This document shows, one piece after another, positions 32,497 to 44,449 of a stretch of DNA of 64,000 nucleotides. Positions within the stretch are counted from its first letter, which is position 1; the number at the start of each line of letters is the position of its first letter. Origin of the DNA: Parietaria judaica (Eukaryota; Streptophyta; Magnoliopsida; Rosales; Urticaceae); assembly GCA_954871525.1 (NCBI GenBank), contig OX940862.1:41222232-41286231 (forward strand). Reading direction: 5' to 3'. The position numbers were made by a program, and so were the translations under genes. The notes under the pieces were generated by a model that was given only the letters and a program-made list of their open reading frames with translations, searched no databases and was not told the origin of the DNA.

Positions 32497-34412
32497 AAAG
32501 GACTCGTATGAGCTCGTCTGCCCACCGTCCTTTTTTGGTGTCTAGGCGTCTCTTGATTCCGTCCACTATTACCCGATTAGCTACCTCGGCCTGACCGTTG
32601 CCTTGAGGATATCTTGGAGTGGACGTGTTCAAGGATATTTTCCAGTTTATGCAGAAGTTTTGGAATCTTGTTGAAATGAACTGTGGTCCATTGTCAGCTA
32701 TTATCTCTTTTGGGAGGCCGAATCTACTGATGATGTTTTTCCATAGGAAATTTTCTACATCAACATCTTTAATGTTTGCGTACGATTTTGCCTCCACCCA
32801 TTTTGAGAAGTAATCGGTCACGACGAGTAGGAACCTCTTTCCGGCCTGGGCTAGGGGGAAAGGTCCTACTATGTCCATAGACTATTTCATGAACGGGTAC
32901 GGGACTGAGACTGATGAGAGTTCTTCTGTTGGTCGGTGTATGGACGGGGAATGTCTCTGGCATTTGTCGCACCTTTTGGCATAGGCTTTGCTTTCCGCCA
33001 ACATGGTGGCCCAGAAAAAGCCTTGCCTTTTTGCTTTGTTTGCTAAAGATCTTCCTCCCGAATGGTTGCCGCATTCTCCGTCATGGATTTTGTGAAGTAC
33101 TATTTGAGCCTCAGTATTTCCTAGGCACCTTAGGTAGGGTCCGGTATAGCTGCGTTTGTACAATTTTTCCCCGATCATGCAAAATCTAGCGCTTTGGATC
33201 CTTCGTTTCCTGGCTTTTTGCTTATCTTGGGGTTTGGCTCCGGTTAGGATGTAGTTAATGATTGGGGTCCTCCAATCATCTTCTTCCATTCGGATATTGA
33301 AAACTTCGCGTGTTACGTTGGGTTCGTCTATTGTCTCAACCGGGATTATCCTTTTGACCTCGGGGTCCGAAGTCGAAGCTAAACCGGCCAATGCGTCTGC
33401 TGACGCGTTTTCACTCCTCGGTATTTGGACTATTTCGACGTGTTCGAATTGTTGAATTAAGCCCTTTACTACCGAGAGGTATTTTTCCATTCTGTCATCT
33501 CGGGTGGCGTACTCGCCACTGATCTGACTGGTAACTAGTTTTGAGTCGGAATGGGCCCTTACTTTCCGGGCTCTTACGGCTTTTGCTAGTTTAAGGCCGG
33601 CGATGAGGGCCTCGTATTCGGTCTCATTGTTTGTCGCGTGGAATTTCAACCGGAAGGATTGTTCCAACACTTCTCCCGTGGGGGATATCAAACGAATTCC
33701 GACCCCGGATCCGCCTTGGTTTGACGCACCGTCAACTTCGAGTTTCCATTCTCCGTCTTCGTGGCCCTCTTTTGAACCGTCGGCTGGTAGTTCGATGAGA
33801 AAGTCAGCCAATACTTGTGATTTTGCACAGGTTCGGATCTTGTATTCTATATTGAATTCGCTTAGCTCGACGGCCCATTTCGTGAGCCTTCCCGATTGAT
33901 TCGGGCTATGAAGGATGATTCTCAAAGGTTGGTTGGTCATTACCATGATGGTATGAGATTGGAAGTAAGGCCGAAGCTTTCTCGCTGCGGTTATCATTGC
34001 CAGTGCGATTTTTTCGATGGCCGGGTATCTAGTTTCAGTATCTTCCAGGGATTTGCTGATGTAGAAGATCGGCTTTTGCTCTCCGCGGTCCTCTCTCACG
34101 ATTACTCCGCTCACCGCCGATGGATAGACAGCCAGGTATAAAAACAATGGCTCTCCCAAAATTGGTCTGGTGAGTATTGGTGGGGTGGAGAAGTACCATT
34201 TCAGCTTTTGGAAAGCCTCTTCGCACTCTTCGGTCCATTCGAACTTTTTGTTTCCCTTCAATAACTTGTAGAAGGGCAAACATTTGTCCGTAGCTCTTGA
34301 TATGAACCGGTTAAGAGCGGCGATTCTCCCAGTCAGCCTTTGTGTCTCCCGAACAGTCCTCGGGGAGGGCATGTTCTGGAGGGCATTTATCTGGTCGGGA
34401 TTGGCTTCTATT
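32497..34412 (-). pseudogene. pol: RNase H, second RNase H and integrase of family A pol
   Basis: From 34372 the frame reads the RT/RNase H junction (SPRTVRETQRLTGRI), RNase H (FEWTEECEEAFQKLK, TRYPAIEKIALAM), the archaeal-type RNase H (KLEVDGASNQGGSG, NNETEYEALI, AHSDSKLV, ASADALAGL) and the integrase zinc finger (IHDGECGNHSGGR, KRCDKCQRH). A TAG at about 32882 interrupts the PFMK/SMDIVGP boundary. The core follows with Asp in MDIVGP, Asp in ADNGPQF and Glu in GQAEVANR. The frame breaks off after KGRWADELIRVLW at the junction with CACTA sequence. Confidence 0.88.
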
Positions 34413-35308
34413 CCTCACTGTGTGACCAAATAACCTAGGAATTTTCCTGAAGTTACCCCGAAGGTGCATTTTGTTGGGTTGAGCTTCATTTGATACTTTC
34501 GTAGTATGGCGAAGCAGTCTTCTAGGTGGGACACGTGATCCGTTGCTTGAGAGGACTTTACCAACATGTCGTCGATGTAGACTTCCATAGTTTTACCGAG
34601 TTGCTCGGCGAACATCTGGTTGACTAATCTCTGATATGTGGCTCCGGCGTTTTTCAATCCGAAAGGCATAACTTTATAGTAGTATATTCCCCTATCGGTT
34701 ATGAATGCCATTTTTTCTTGGTCCTCGGGGTGCATTAGGATCTGGTTGTATCCCGAGAATGCGTCCATGAACGACAGTAGTTTGTGCCCACATGTTGCTT
34801 CGACTAAACGGTCGATGTGGGGCATCGGGAAACTGTCTTTCGGACAAGCTTTGTTCAGGTTGGTAAAGTCGATGCAGACTCTAGCCTTCCCGTTTTTCTT
34901 TTTCACGACTACTGTATTCGCTAACCAGTCCGGGTACTTGACTTCCCTGATGGATCCGGTCTGCAGCAGTTTTGTGACTTCTTCATTCACAGCTTGGGCT
35001 CTATCCGGGCCTAGCTTTCGCCTTTTTTTTTTCACCGGCTTATAGCTCGGATCCACGTTTAGGCGGTGGGTTGTAATGCTTGGGTCTATTCCGGGCATGT
35101 CCTTGTGAGACCAAGCAAAACAGTCCCGGTTTCTGGTTAGGAATTTGAGGAGATCTTTTCTGACATCATTGTCTAGCCCTTTTCCGATTCTTACCCGGTG
35201 GTCCGAGTTGTCAGGATCGATTTGGACCTGGACTGTCATTTTCAGGTTAGGCCCATCCGTATCGGTGGTCCTTTCCTGTCCGTCGTCCTCTTTTTCGTCT
35301 ACCGCCAT
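34413..35308 (-). pseudogene. pol: Reverse transcriptase of family A pol
   Basis: The frame is open from 35308 to a TGA at about 34415. It contains CFAWSHKDMPGID, IREVKYPDWLANTVVVKKKN, RVCIDFTNLNKACPKD, FMDAFSGYNQI and the intact catalytic box VYIDDMLVKS (about 34565-34590). It ends at GYLVTQ, where the codon before GIEA is TGA. It shares the frame with protease before it and RNase H after it. Confidence 0.9.
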
Positions 35309-35314
35309 TAGTTG

Positions 35315-36622
35315 CTACGCGGTAGACTGCTCTTTCCCGGCCTTAGCGGCCTGGATGTTCCGAAACGCGCTCATATAGAAAATTCTGGACTGTTTCTGAT
35401 TTCCCTTTATCTCAACGAATTTTCCCGCCCTGTTCGGGAAGCGTATTAGTTGATGGTAGGTTGACGGTACGGCCTTCATCATGTGCAGCCAGGGTCTTCC
35501 TAGTATCATGTTGTAGACCGACGGGCAGTCCAACACTAGGAAGTTCTTGGTCTTCCCGACCCCTGCTGCTGCGATGGACAGTCGCACCGTGCCAACCGCG
35601 TTGATTGTTCCTCCATCGAAGCCGGTTAGCGGCATGGCCTCTCTGTTGATCTCTTTTTCTTTGACTCCGAGCTTAAACAGTGGCTCCAGGAAGATCACGT
35701 CGACTGAGCTCCCGTTATCGATTAGGATTCTATCCATCGTATACGAGGAAACTAGGAGTGTGACGACCAGTGCGTCGTCGTGCGGACCAATCAGCGTGGC
35801 CGCTTCGCTATCCTTGAATGAGAACTCGAAGTCCGGCTCTTGCCTTGGTACGATTACCGGTCCGGCCTTGAGCCTCCTCTGGTGGGCCTTGATGGAGTTT
35901 ACTGAGTTACCGTGCAGTTGGGATCCTCCTACGATCGTGTAGATTCTACCGATGGGCTCGGGGATGTCGTTGAGCTGCTCTCCGAAATTATCCGTTTCTT
36001 CGTACGTTTGCTCGTCTGGTTCTTCGAGCATGTGTACCCGTCCTCTTTTGCTAGGCTGTATGCTTTCGCGTGGCGTTCTCTGCTGCTCGTCTCTTTTCTG
36101 GCCGGTCCGAGGTTGATCTTGGGGAAGGCTTTGCTCGGTTAATTGCCCACCTTTCAGCTCGTTGCCGAAGTTGATTTCCCCCAACTCGTCGTTGATGTAC
36201 TTTTCCGCTAGGCGGGCACGGAGTACCATATAATTTTTTGTATGATGCCGGAACACCTTGTGGAAGTTGCACCATGCTTTCGGGTCGTGCTTCGGGAAAT
36301 TTTTGTTGCTGTATGGTGGGAAGTCCCTTGAGCTCACCAGCACTTCTCCAGGGGTCTCTTCCGCTTCGACCTGTTCTTCGAATTCTGCGGTTTTCGAATT
36401 TACGTTGAAAACGTATGGATTTCGCGTATTCGGTCCGTTATTAGCCCTCGGATTTTGGGCTTGGAATGGGTGCTTTTGGATTGGGGGATTTCCTTTGTCC
36501 CCTGAAAGGGTTGTTGTGATTTCCGGCCCTGGGCGGCGGCTGCTGTACGGATGACCCGGGATTCCGCTGGTGGACGGGTTGAGATCCATGTCTCCTTCGC
36601 ATGGCTTCGAGTTCTTCGTCAT
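35315..36622 (-). pseudogene. Nucleocapsid end and protease of family A
   Basis: This 435-codon frame starts inside the gag C-terminus. The zinc-knuckle remnant CNFHKVFRHHTKNY has lost its last Cys. The protease domain follows with RILIDNGSSVDVIF and NMILGRPWLHMM, then VPSTYHQLIRFP. A TAG at 35315-35317 separates it from RT, although both share one frame. The overlap with the gag ORF (36441-36622) in another frame marks a frameshift near there. Confidence 0.82.
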
Positions 36623-37897
36623 GTCTGATCCAGTTGGATGATCTCTGGATCACATCTTCGATGGAGTCGTAACGATTTACGACGATGTCCGTTTTGAACT
36701 TCGAGTCGTACCATAGTCCAGCCGTGAGAGTGGCTATGGCAGTTTCGTCACTGATCCCGTTTATTTTGACCATGGTCTTCTTGAACCTGGTCATGAAAGC
36801 TCTAAGGGGCTCTCCTCTCTCTTGCTGCAAGGCATAGAGGTTTGCCGCCGTGATCTCAGTTTCCATAAACATGGAAAAATGTTTGAGAAACAGGGTCGTC
36901 AGCTGTCCGAAGTTGTCAATGGAATGTGGTTCAAGTTTTGAGAACCACTCCATCGCTGGGCCGACCAGATTTTCTGAGAAATACTGGCAGCGCCCAGCGT
37001 CCAATTCGTGTGCTTCCAGATGGGCTCGCCCCATCGCGATCCTGAAGGATCTCAAGTGTACTTTGGGATCGGTCGTCCCGTCGTACTTTGGCACGTATAC
37101 GTGCCCGCCTTCCCTGAGTATAACGTTAGTTATGACGGGCTTGAAGGGCATCCTTTCTGCCTCTTCCACTAAACGTTCTATCTCGGGGGCAGTGGTAGTG
37201 GCGCTGTGCACACGAGAGCGCACGTGAATGAGCTTCTCATTCATTTCGGCCATTGAGCGTTTGAGCTCCTCCAATTCTGTGCGTTGGGGAGCTTGCTCGG
37301 GACGCACAGCCTGGAGGGGTTCTTGTCCGTACACCGGGCTGGGATACCTCGGGTACATGACCGGCTGGACGTTGAGGGCCTGGCTGATGCCACGGCTTTG
37401 CTCGTACCCGATGGTCGGTTATGGGGTCCCGAGCGTTGGCGACTGCTCGAAGCAACATTTCCCGCATTAGACGGGTAGAGACCCGCCAAGGGGGTGAAGA
37501 GGGGTGTTCCTGTTTCAGGGGGCGGTGGAGGTGTCGAGGGTCTAGGGCCGCTGGGTTGTCGGGGTTGATTTTACCTCGACGCTTGCGGGTCATCCACGTC
37601 GGCAAAGTCGAGGTGGACAGCGTTGAGGCCTATCCGGCCTTTATACCGAGAGCTCTGTCTCGGATCAGTCCGGTTAGTAGTCTGACGATGCTCATTACGT
37701 GCTCGATTTTCTTCAAGAGACTCGAGTCGCTGGCACAACTCTCGATTGTCAGCAGCGCTAGCCTCTAGTTGAGATTGCAGGTTGCTCGATTCTGTGTTTA
37801 GATCTAGGTTGTTCACCTCAAACTCGTTCACGATTACGATTTCGTTGTTGCTCATGTTCGCGGAGTGCTTTGAGCTTTTAGAAGTCAGCGAGATCAA
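36441..37897 (-). pseudogene. gag: gag of family A
   Basis: The N-terminal frame (37571-37897) starts near the primer site and is Asn/Glu/Ser-rich with a coiled coil (LQSQLEASAADNRELCQRLE). After a frameshift, the main frame (36441-37358) carries the gag core: LKRSMAEMNEKL, YDGTTDPKVHLRSFRIAM, AMEWFSKLEPHSI, FLKHFSMFM and LRAFMTRFKKTM. The core parallels that of the element at 1140-12865 at the same place in the gene. Confidence 0.82.
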
Positions 37898-37919
37898 TTT
37901 CCCACAGACGGCGCCAAAC
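37897..37919 (-). other. Primer binding site of family A
   Basis: Read on the minus strand, the LTR end is followed by GTTTGGCGCCGTCTGTGGGA. It shares the TTTGGCGCC core with the primer site of the element at 1140. Confidence 0.8.
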
Positions 37920-38773
37920 TGTTGACGTGGTTTCCCACATCAATCAGTCAAGTGTGACTTCTAAGTGTATTATATTTTTGAATAGAACAATTTGGTGGAA
38001 TTCGATCTCTCACGTTGCAAGCTCACGATTCACTCACGATATATATATATGTATATAAGCAATATAAATGAGACGAGGAGTTTTTTATAGAGGTTCGTCC
38101 CAAGGCGGTAGTTGACTACTTCCTTTGTTAGTTTATTGCGACAATGAACATGGACGGATAGCTACAGGCAGCTAGATCACGTCTAAGAATGGAAAAGAAT
38201 AGAGAAGGAGAGAAAGAATACAACAAGATCTCAAATGGAGAAGAATGCCGAATAGAATCTCTTCAGTATATTCTCTCGAGGTTGCAAGTGTGCGTGTGTG
38301 TTGATTTGAGCTTGAGCTTGGCATTTATAGGCTTCAATTCTTCCCGTTGGTCTTCCAAGAATCGAGGGGTCTTCTCTCCGTGCTGACCGAGTTGAATGGA
38401 CGACTTTGCTACACGTGTCCCATGACTTCATTCTCGTCGTCGTGTTTGAATTATGCCCGTTGGAGGCTTGACTCCGTGCTCCTGGTCTCCCGTCTGAATT
38501 TGAAATGGGATGCCGGGTAGAGAATATGACGACTCTACCCTCGTCTTTCTGGATTGCTGTCGAATGGATATTGGGCCTTAGAACTCATTGGGCCGAGTAG
38601 CCTGTATCCGTTGGTTTTGGTCTTGATTGAGAATCTCATTGGGCTTCTCAATTGGGCTTTTACGAATACCAATTTGTTTCTTTAAAGCTTTTTATCATGG
38701 TTTGTAAATTTAATTAATTCACAACTTTAGCACTTTATGTCATATTAAATAATGACGAATTTGTACATCAACA
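37920..38773 (-). mobile_element. 5' LTR of family A, minus strand
   Basis: This 854 bp LTR starts (minus) TGTTGATGTAC and ends CCACGTCAACA. The TATA box TATAAAT is at 38323-38329 on the minus strand. The outer end abuts GTGTA at 38774-38778, which continues as foldback sequence. Confidence 0.9.
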
Positions 38774-39745
38774 GTGTACACAATGTTTGATCGGCTGCGG
38801 ATTATGTACCCAATGTTTATTTTCGACAGCTAATGTTCCCTAATTTTATTCCTTCATATTTTTTGTGTTTTCTGTCACTTGACCGTCAGTGAATGATTTG
38901 ATCTCAATATGTACACTTTGTTTAGTTTTGGCATAACCCCCTCATTTTTCGTCCAGTTTTTTTGCACGACCCGTGGTTGGAAAGATAAGAGATAGATCTA
39001 CAACTTTGGTGTTTTAAATTTTGTAAAATAAAGTTTAAAACAAATAAGAGATTTCAATTACAACGTAAAACTGAACATTAATGTAATGCAAAATATTTGT
39101 TTCGAGAAAATTTTAATACACTTAATGACTATTTCTGATGAAACGTAAAACTAACAAATTGTAGATAAATCTTTTATCTTTCAAACGGTAGTTTATTTAT
39201 ATATTTTGGACACAAAATGGGTGAGATAAAAAATACTAAAACTTTTGGCACATCACATCTTTCATATTTTTGGCATAACTCAGTCATTTTGCGTCCAAAA
39301 TTTATAAATAAACTACCTTTGAAAAAATAAAATATTAATCTACAATTTTAGTTTTATGTTTCATCAGAAAAAGACATTAATTATATTAAAATTTGCTTGA
39401 AACAAATATTTTGCATTACCCTAATGTCTAGTTTACGTTGTAACTGAAATTTTGTATATTTTAAAACTTTTTTTTACAAAAATTAAAACACTCAAGTTGT
39501 AGATATATCTCTTATCTTTCCAACCATAGGTTGTGCATAAATTTTAGGCAAAAATTGAGTGACTTATGCCAAAAATACAAAAATTGTACATATAGAGAAT
39601 GAATCACTCATTGACGGTCAAGTAACGGAAAACACTACAAAATCTGACGGAATAAACTTTTGGTACACTAGCCGTCAAAAATAAACATTGAGTACGTAAT
39701 CCGCAACCAATAAAAAATTGGGTACATTAGTCGGAGTTTGCCATA
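38774..39745. repeat. Foldback element with arms of about 450 bp
   Basis: The left arm (about 38774-39225) is matched in reverse complement by the right arm (about 39290-39745), over sequences such as GCGGATTATGTACCCAATG, TTGGAAAGATAAGAGATA and AATGCAAAATATTTGTTTC. The centre is near 39255. There is no coding sequence, so it is a non-autonomous foldback transposon or a hairpin-forming inverted duplication. Its extreme left end is missing because the gypsy element inserted there. Confidence 0.85.
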
Positions 39746-40625
39746 TATTTTAAATTAAAAAAAAAACATAAATAGTATTCATTTAGTCATTTTCATAAAA
39801 TATTTTTACAATCATCTTATTCATTCAACTAATCTCTCTCCAAAGTAGGATGAATTAGTGATTTATTTGTAAATTATAATCAGTAACTTTACAAGTCAGT
39901 TTATCTTTTTCTTCCAAAACATTCATCGGTAAATTTGTTACTCATAAGCATACTCGGAAACTAAAGCTGTCGGTTTTTCATCGGTAATAGTTTTTAAAAC
40001 ATTTGTCTCTTTATTATTACGTCAACTATCATGTCAATGGGGTGATCCACTATTGAAAACCAATGGAGAATTCAAAGGAGATAAATACTTGATTCGAGAT
40101 ATTTATTAAAAGGAAAAAAAAAAACTACTTGAAGTATACAGAATTTCACTGCATATTCTTAATCTTGTTATATCATGGTAAAAGTACCAATAATACATTT
40201 TTGGTTTCACCATAAGTATCAAATGGCCTTCGTTATGGCTAATCCGTCAAATTGCACTCTCTCGTCTCTCATGAACGTCGCCCACCATCGTAGATGTTCA
40301 TCTCAACCTCAATAAAAACACGATTAAGGCTTTTTGGAGCCCCCTTTCGACCCATCCTTAGTCCTTTGACCGTGGCATGCCAAGTTTGCAAATGACCATC
40401 TTGAGTTATTCTGAAACCTAACCTATTATAGATGCCCCGATTTCTGGTGAGTGCATAAATTTTGGAACCATGCATGGGCTCTTTGGAAGAGGTCATTTTG
40501 GTGAGTGGGCCCCTAGACGAGGAATAATCGGATGTGTGTTGTGCTTTGGAATCCGGCGATAAGGATTTGAGTGGCTTTCTTCCTGCCGTGGATTCCGGTC
40601 TTTCAGAGTTTTTTAGATTGATATT
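39746..40625. other. AT-rich spacer, no supported gene
   Basis: I see no recognisable gene or terminal repeats. A minus-strand open stretch at 40269-40496 (75 codons) has no family I recognise and no clear start context. It may be a shadow of old transposon coding sequence that continues into 40630-40800. Confidence 0.4.
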
Positions 40626-40629
40626 TCTA

Positions 40630-40815
40630 GTCTTGTCACGGTGGCCGTGATGAGGAGTTTGCTATTCCCGATGTTGGCTTTGCTATTTCTAAGGATGGTG
40701 CTCTCCCTGGCTTTCCTCCGGAGGGGATGATTCTTGTCCACTTGGAAAATGTGGTTTACGGGATGGGGCTTCCCCTCCATCTTGCCGTGCGAGTTTGCTG
40801 CGAAAATTCGGTATC
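40630..40815 (+). pseudogene. Fragment of Transposase_28-like ORF
   Basis: A plus-strand frame reads EEFAIPDVGFAISKDG and then GFPPEGMILVHLENVVYGMG with LPLHLAVRV. It matches in layout the antisense gypsy protein at 10932-11684 (PPEGYIALHEHFF, LPLPHLI). Nothing recognisable continues on either side, so this is a short relic of a gypsy element's accessory gene. Confidence 0.5.
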
Positions 40816-40859
40816 CACCTGATGTAGCTCGAACCTTAGTGCTACTAAGTTATCACGTC

Positions 40860-41690
40860 TTGCCAGGCTGCGTGGGTATCCCAGACTTATATTTCAAACA
40901 AATTTATACTTGATGAACAATTAAAATTCCATCATGTTTGACAGTTCAAGACCAAAGTTTGGTACTTTTGTCACGGCAAAAATAAAACGTTACCGAAATC
41001 TACCAAAGACTCTAATTTTAATAATCTTGTCAAATATTTAAATATGAAACATATTTAATCATGTAATCGTCTGTTACAAAGCTATCTTGAGGACCATGGA
41101 CCCATTTCACTGAGGGTCAAACGAACCGTCCGTTAACATTTCCTGTAAAGGGCCAAAAACCGTTAAAATCCTAATCACAAACCATTCGTCGAAATTAATT
41201 AATTTTGAAAGTTAAATTTCTTTGCATTAAATATCCAACAACTTTCCAGTTGATTTAAAATTTAAATTCCATAATCTTTTAGCAGTTAAAATTTCAACTT
41301 TGGTACTTTTGTCGCGCACTGACTTCTGTGTTAATTACCCTGTCATATGTCTAAATATTAAACATATGTAGTCACGTATGGTTCTTCTGTTCTAGAGCTA
41401 TCGTAGGAACCATGGACCCATTACACTTAAGCCTTAACAAACCGGTAGAAGTTCGTTAACCTCGATAATACTCCACTATAAACCTAAGCCAACTTTTTTT
41501 AATGAAATAGTATATATTATTCTTCTTATAGCAAGGAGTCCATTGATACAATTAAATTCAGTTATTGATATTTCAGTTGAAATAGCATGCGGTTTTTACC
41601 GTTTTCATCTCACTCGATTTTGATTCTCAACTTAGTTAACCGTCAATAACCGTCAATTTGATTGTAGCTATGGACACCTTGCTATAAAGG
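40860..41690 (-). mobile_element. Degenerate long-LTR fragment, minus orientation
   Basis: The reverse complement of 41280-41560 follows 48690-48975 closely (ACCGAGGTTAACGAACTTCT, GACAAAAGTACCAAAGTTT, ATCAACTGGAAA). A second imperfect copy of about 315 bp lies beside it at 40960-41250, so the LTR segment is tandemly duplicated. No coding sequence. Confidence 0.5.
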
Positions 41691-41699
41691 GAATACTAT

Positions 41700-42289
41700 T
41701 AGGTTGCACATAAAACCCGCAAATGCGGGTTTTTAATCGAAACCTGACCGAATCCGGTTTGAAAAAACCAAAACCAAATTAAAATCGCCTTATAAACCGA
41801 AACCAAATTTTGAAAAATACGTAACCGAATTAAATCGGTTCCGGGTTTCAGGTTTCGAGTTATAAAACCCGAAACCCGGTTAGTAGGTTACTAAAACCCA
41901 AATTTTAAAATAAATATTTATAAATATTTAATTTATTTGTATAATGTTTTTAAACTTATTTTTTACGAAGTATTATATTTATAAACTAACATTAATATAA
42001 CATCTATGTGTACAAAGTTGGATTGGTGTATTTAAGATTACGTAATATTTTATATTAATGGGTGTATAAATGTTTTTACTTCAATTTTTTTAAATAAAAA
42101 AGTAGGTTAAAACTAGGTTCGGGTTTAAAATCCGGGTTTTCAAATAAAAACCGGGTAATTACATGATCCCAGATTTTTGGGTTTTGTCTTTAAAAAACCG
42201 GTTTCGGGTTTGAAAAGTCAAAACCCGAAAGTCTGGATTCGGGTTTCGGGTAATATAAAAACCCGGGTTTTTACCCAGTTTCAACCCTC
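41700..42289. mobile_element. hAT-type MITE with perfect 8 bp target duplication
   Basis: AATACTAT flanks both sides (41692-41699 and 42290-42297). The ends are imperfect inverted repeats (TAGGTTGCACATAAAACCCG left and GAGGGTTG...AAAAACCCG read inward from the right). Subterminal GGGTTTCGGGTTT-type repeats occur in both arms. It has no coding capacity. It inserted into a long LTR whose halves resume at 42298, and the uninterrupted arrangement is seen at 48680-48740. Confidence 0.85.
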
Positions 42290-42297
42290 AATACTAT

Positions 42298-44110
42298 ATA
42301 CCATATCTCTAAAGAGTGCAGCCTCATATTCACAGTGGAATAACACCGAGGTTTGACAAAATACTAGCGGTTAGTTGGAGCGTAAATTATACGGGTCAAT
42401 GGTACCTATGATAGCTTCATAACGGATGAAAAAAATGAGGTATGTGTCAGAATTTAGAAAGTTTTATTTTTGACGTGGCAAAAGTACTAATGTTTGGTAC
42501 CAAGATTTAAACTGTGAAAAGAATGTCGAATTTGAATTTTTTTTAATCAACTGGAAATATTGTGGAAATTTAAATCTAAGAAATTTTGCTTTTTGAACCG
42601 TATCATTTCGACGGACAGTGTGTCTTAGAATTTCAGAGTTTTTGGCTCTTTTTGATAATTGTGAAATTAAATCATATGTCACAGAATTAAATAATGGTGT
42701 TGCGCCATGACTTTTAATGCATGATATTGAGATTAATAATTAAATAGTTTAATATATTTATTTGAATTTAATTATTAATAATTAATTAATAGATATATAT
42801 TACATAATTAAATATATATTTATATGTGTAAATCGATGGCTTGATGAAAAGTGGGACAAGGTTCACATGTTTTTGACTTGGTTAGGATTTTTCAAGTTTA
42901 GGATATAAGTACCTAAGTTTAGGTATTTGAACAATAAAATAGGTTAAGATTTAATCTAAAAAATTGGATTATGATAATTTATTTGAAACCTTAACTTCAA
43001 AATTGAAACTAGGTGACAAAGTTTGATGATTTGAAAATTGCTTGATAAATATAATCCGTTTGATCGGTTAAGATTTGAACTTAACTGTCAGATTGGAAAT
43101 TAATTATTAAATCAAATTAAAGCTTTTACCAAGTCTTTGGGTAATTATTTTATCCCCAGTAATTCGGTCCATTAGATCGGATTGAGATTCAATCTACTCA
43201 ACCGTTGGATCTAGATAATGGATTTCGAATTTATTTATATATCGAATCTTCAATAAGTAGATAAGATTGTTTTTTTATTTTATTTTATCGAATCTTTCTT
43301 ATTTAATTAAATCACTGATTAATTTTTATCTATTGGATACTACAAGATTTGATCTGGAACATTGGATTACAAATTAATTAATATTTAAGTACTCAATTCG
43401 AGTTTATGGTTTATCAAATTTCTCCAATTCGGTTAGAGTCGGAGCCTATAAATACGAACTTCAATCTTCTTATCTTTTACACATTCCCCAAAGCCAAATT
43501 CGACCTCTCTCATTCTCTCTCTCTCTCTTTCTCGCTAGAGTCGGCGAATCTTGCCTATGATCTCTCTCTTGTTTGGCTTAGTGGGTAGTTGTTTATCCGA
43601 AAGCTTTAAAGGAACCTTCAGTTAAATACTTGCGACGGAGTCTTGCCGAAGAATCCCACACTTTGGTACGAGGAATCTAGGAAAATATTTCTAAAGATCA
43701 CGGGATTTTCCCTACCACCAGCGGAGCCTTGCCCCAATCAAAATCCACAACCAAAAGTCGTCAAAAATTAGGTAAGGCCTTAAGCATTGGGTCAATAAAT
43801 GCAAACCTTTTAATTACTGTTTTATTTATTTCCTATATAGTGGATTATTAATAATGTATTATGAAATTAATAGTTATAGTTCGTCTATTAATAATTTATT
43901 TGATCTTGGTTTTGTTCTTATTCAGTAGTCGATCCGTGTCATGGTGTAACAAGTTCTACGCTTTAAATAATTTTTTAATGTTACCAGGACGGATCAACGC
44001 CTTAATATCGTGATGAATACACCTTGAAGTAAATAATTTTTCCAAAAATAATTTCATTTGTATAATATATATATATATATATCAATCAATTTTATAATCC
44101 AACAATTGAG
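42298..44110 (+). mobile_element. Degenerate long LTR, plus orientation
   Basis: It matches 48700-50000 in order: AAAGAGTGCAGCCTC, CACCGAGGTT, ATCAACTGGAAA, CCGTTGGAT-type repeats, CCCACACTTTGGTACGAGGA and AAGATCACGGGA. A TATA box (TATAAATA, 43447-43454) is followed by a pyrimidine-rich CTCTCT stretch. No primer site or coding region follows, so it may be a solo or truncated LTR. Its start lies left of the MITE, near 41640. Confidence 0.55.
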
Positions 44111-44266
44111 ATTAAATCTTAATCGATCCAATAGATTAAATTAATTTAAAGATTTTTCTCAAATATCTTAATATTACGTTCTTATGTCATAATTTTGGAA
44201 GGTCCAAAACAACCACCACATGTGGATGTTTTTCCACATTCATAGGTTGTCGTCGATTTACACAAG

Positions 44267-44297
<31 letters not shown>

Positions 44298-44449
44298 TTA
44301 GAATATAAATTTATTAATCATTAATTGATTATTAATAATTAATATTAAATAAATTATATTATAATCTCTTACTTCTTAAATAACTCATAGAAATATCGCT
44401 GTCCATTAGTTGGTGATTTTTGGTCATGAGAAAAGTTGACCCTCAATAG
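44111..44449. other. AT-rich spacer
   Basis: A TA microsatellite (about 44270-44297) and AT-rich sequence are present. I see no gene. Confidence 0.6.

Larger units (their letters stand above)
32497..38773 (-). mobile_element. Gypsy family A (Tat lineage), truncated in integrase
   Basis: The minus-strand order is LTR (37920-38773), primer site, gag, protease, RT, RNase H, second RNase H and integrase. It stops at about 32497, just after the integrase core, so the rest of integrase and the 3' LTR are gone. The plus-strand LTR at 178-1067 belongs to the same family. The bases outside the LTR (GTGTA) are part of the foldback element, which shows where it inserted. Catalytic residues are all retained, and the copy is killed by three in-frame stops, a gag frameshift and the truncation. 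Confidence 0.9.
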
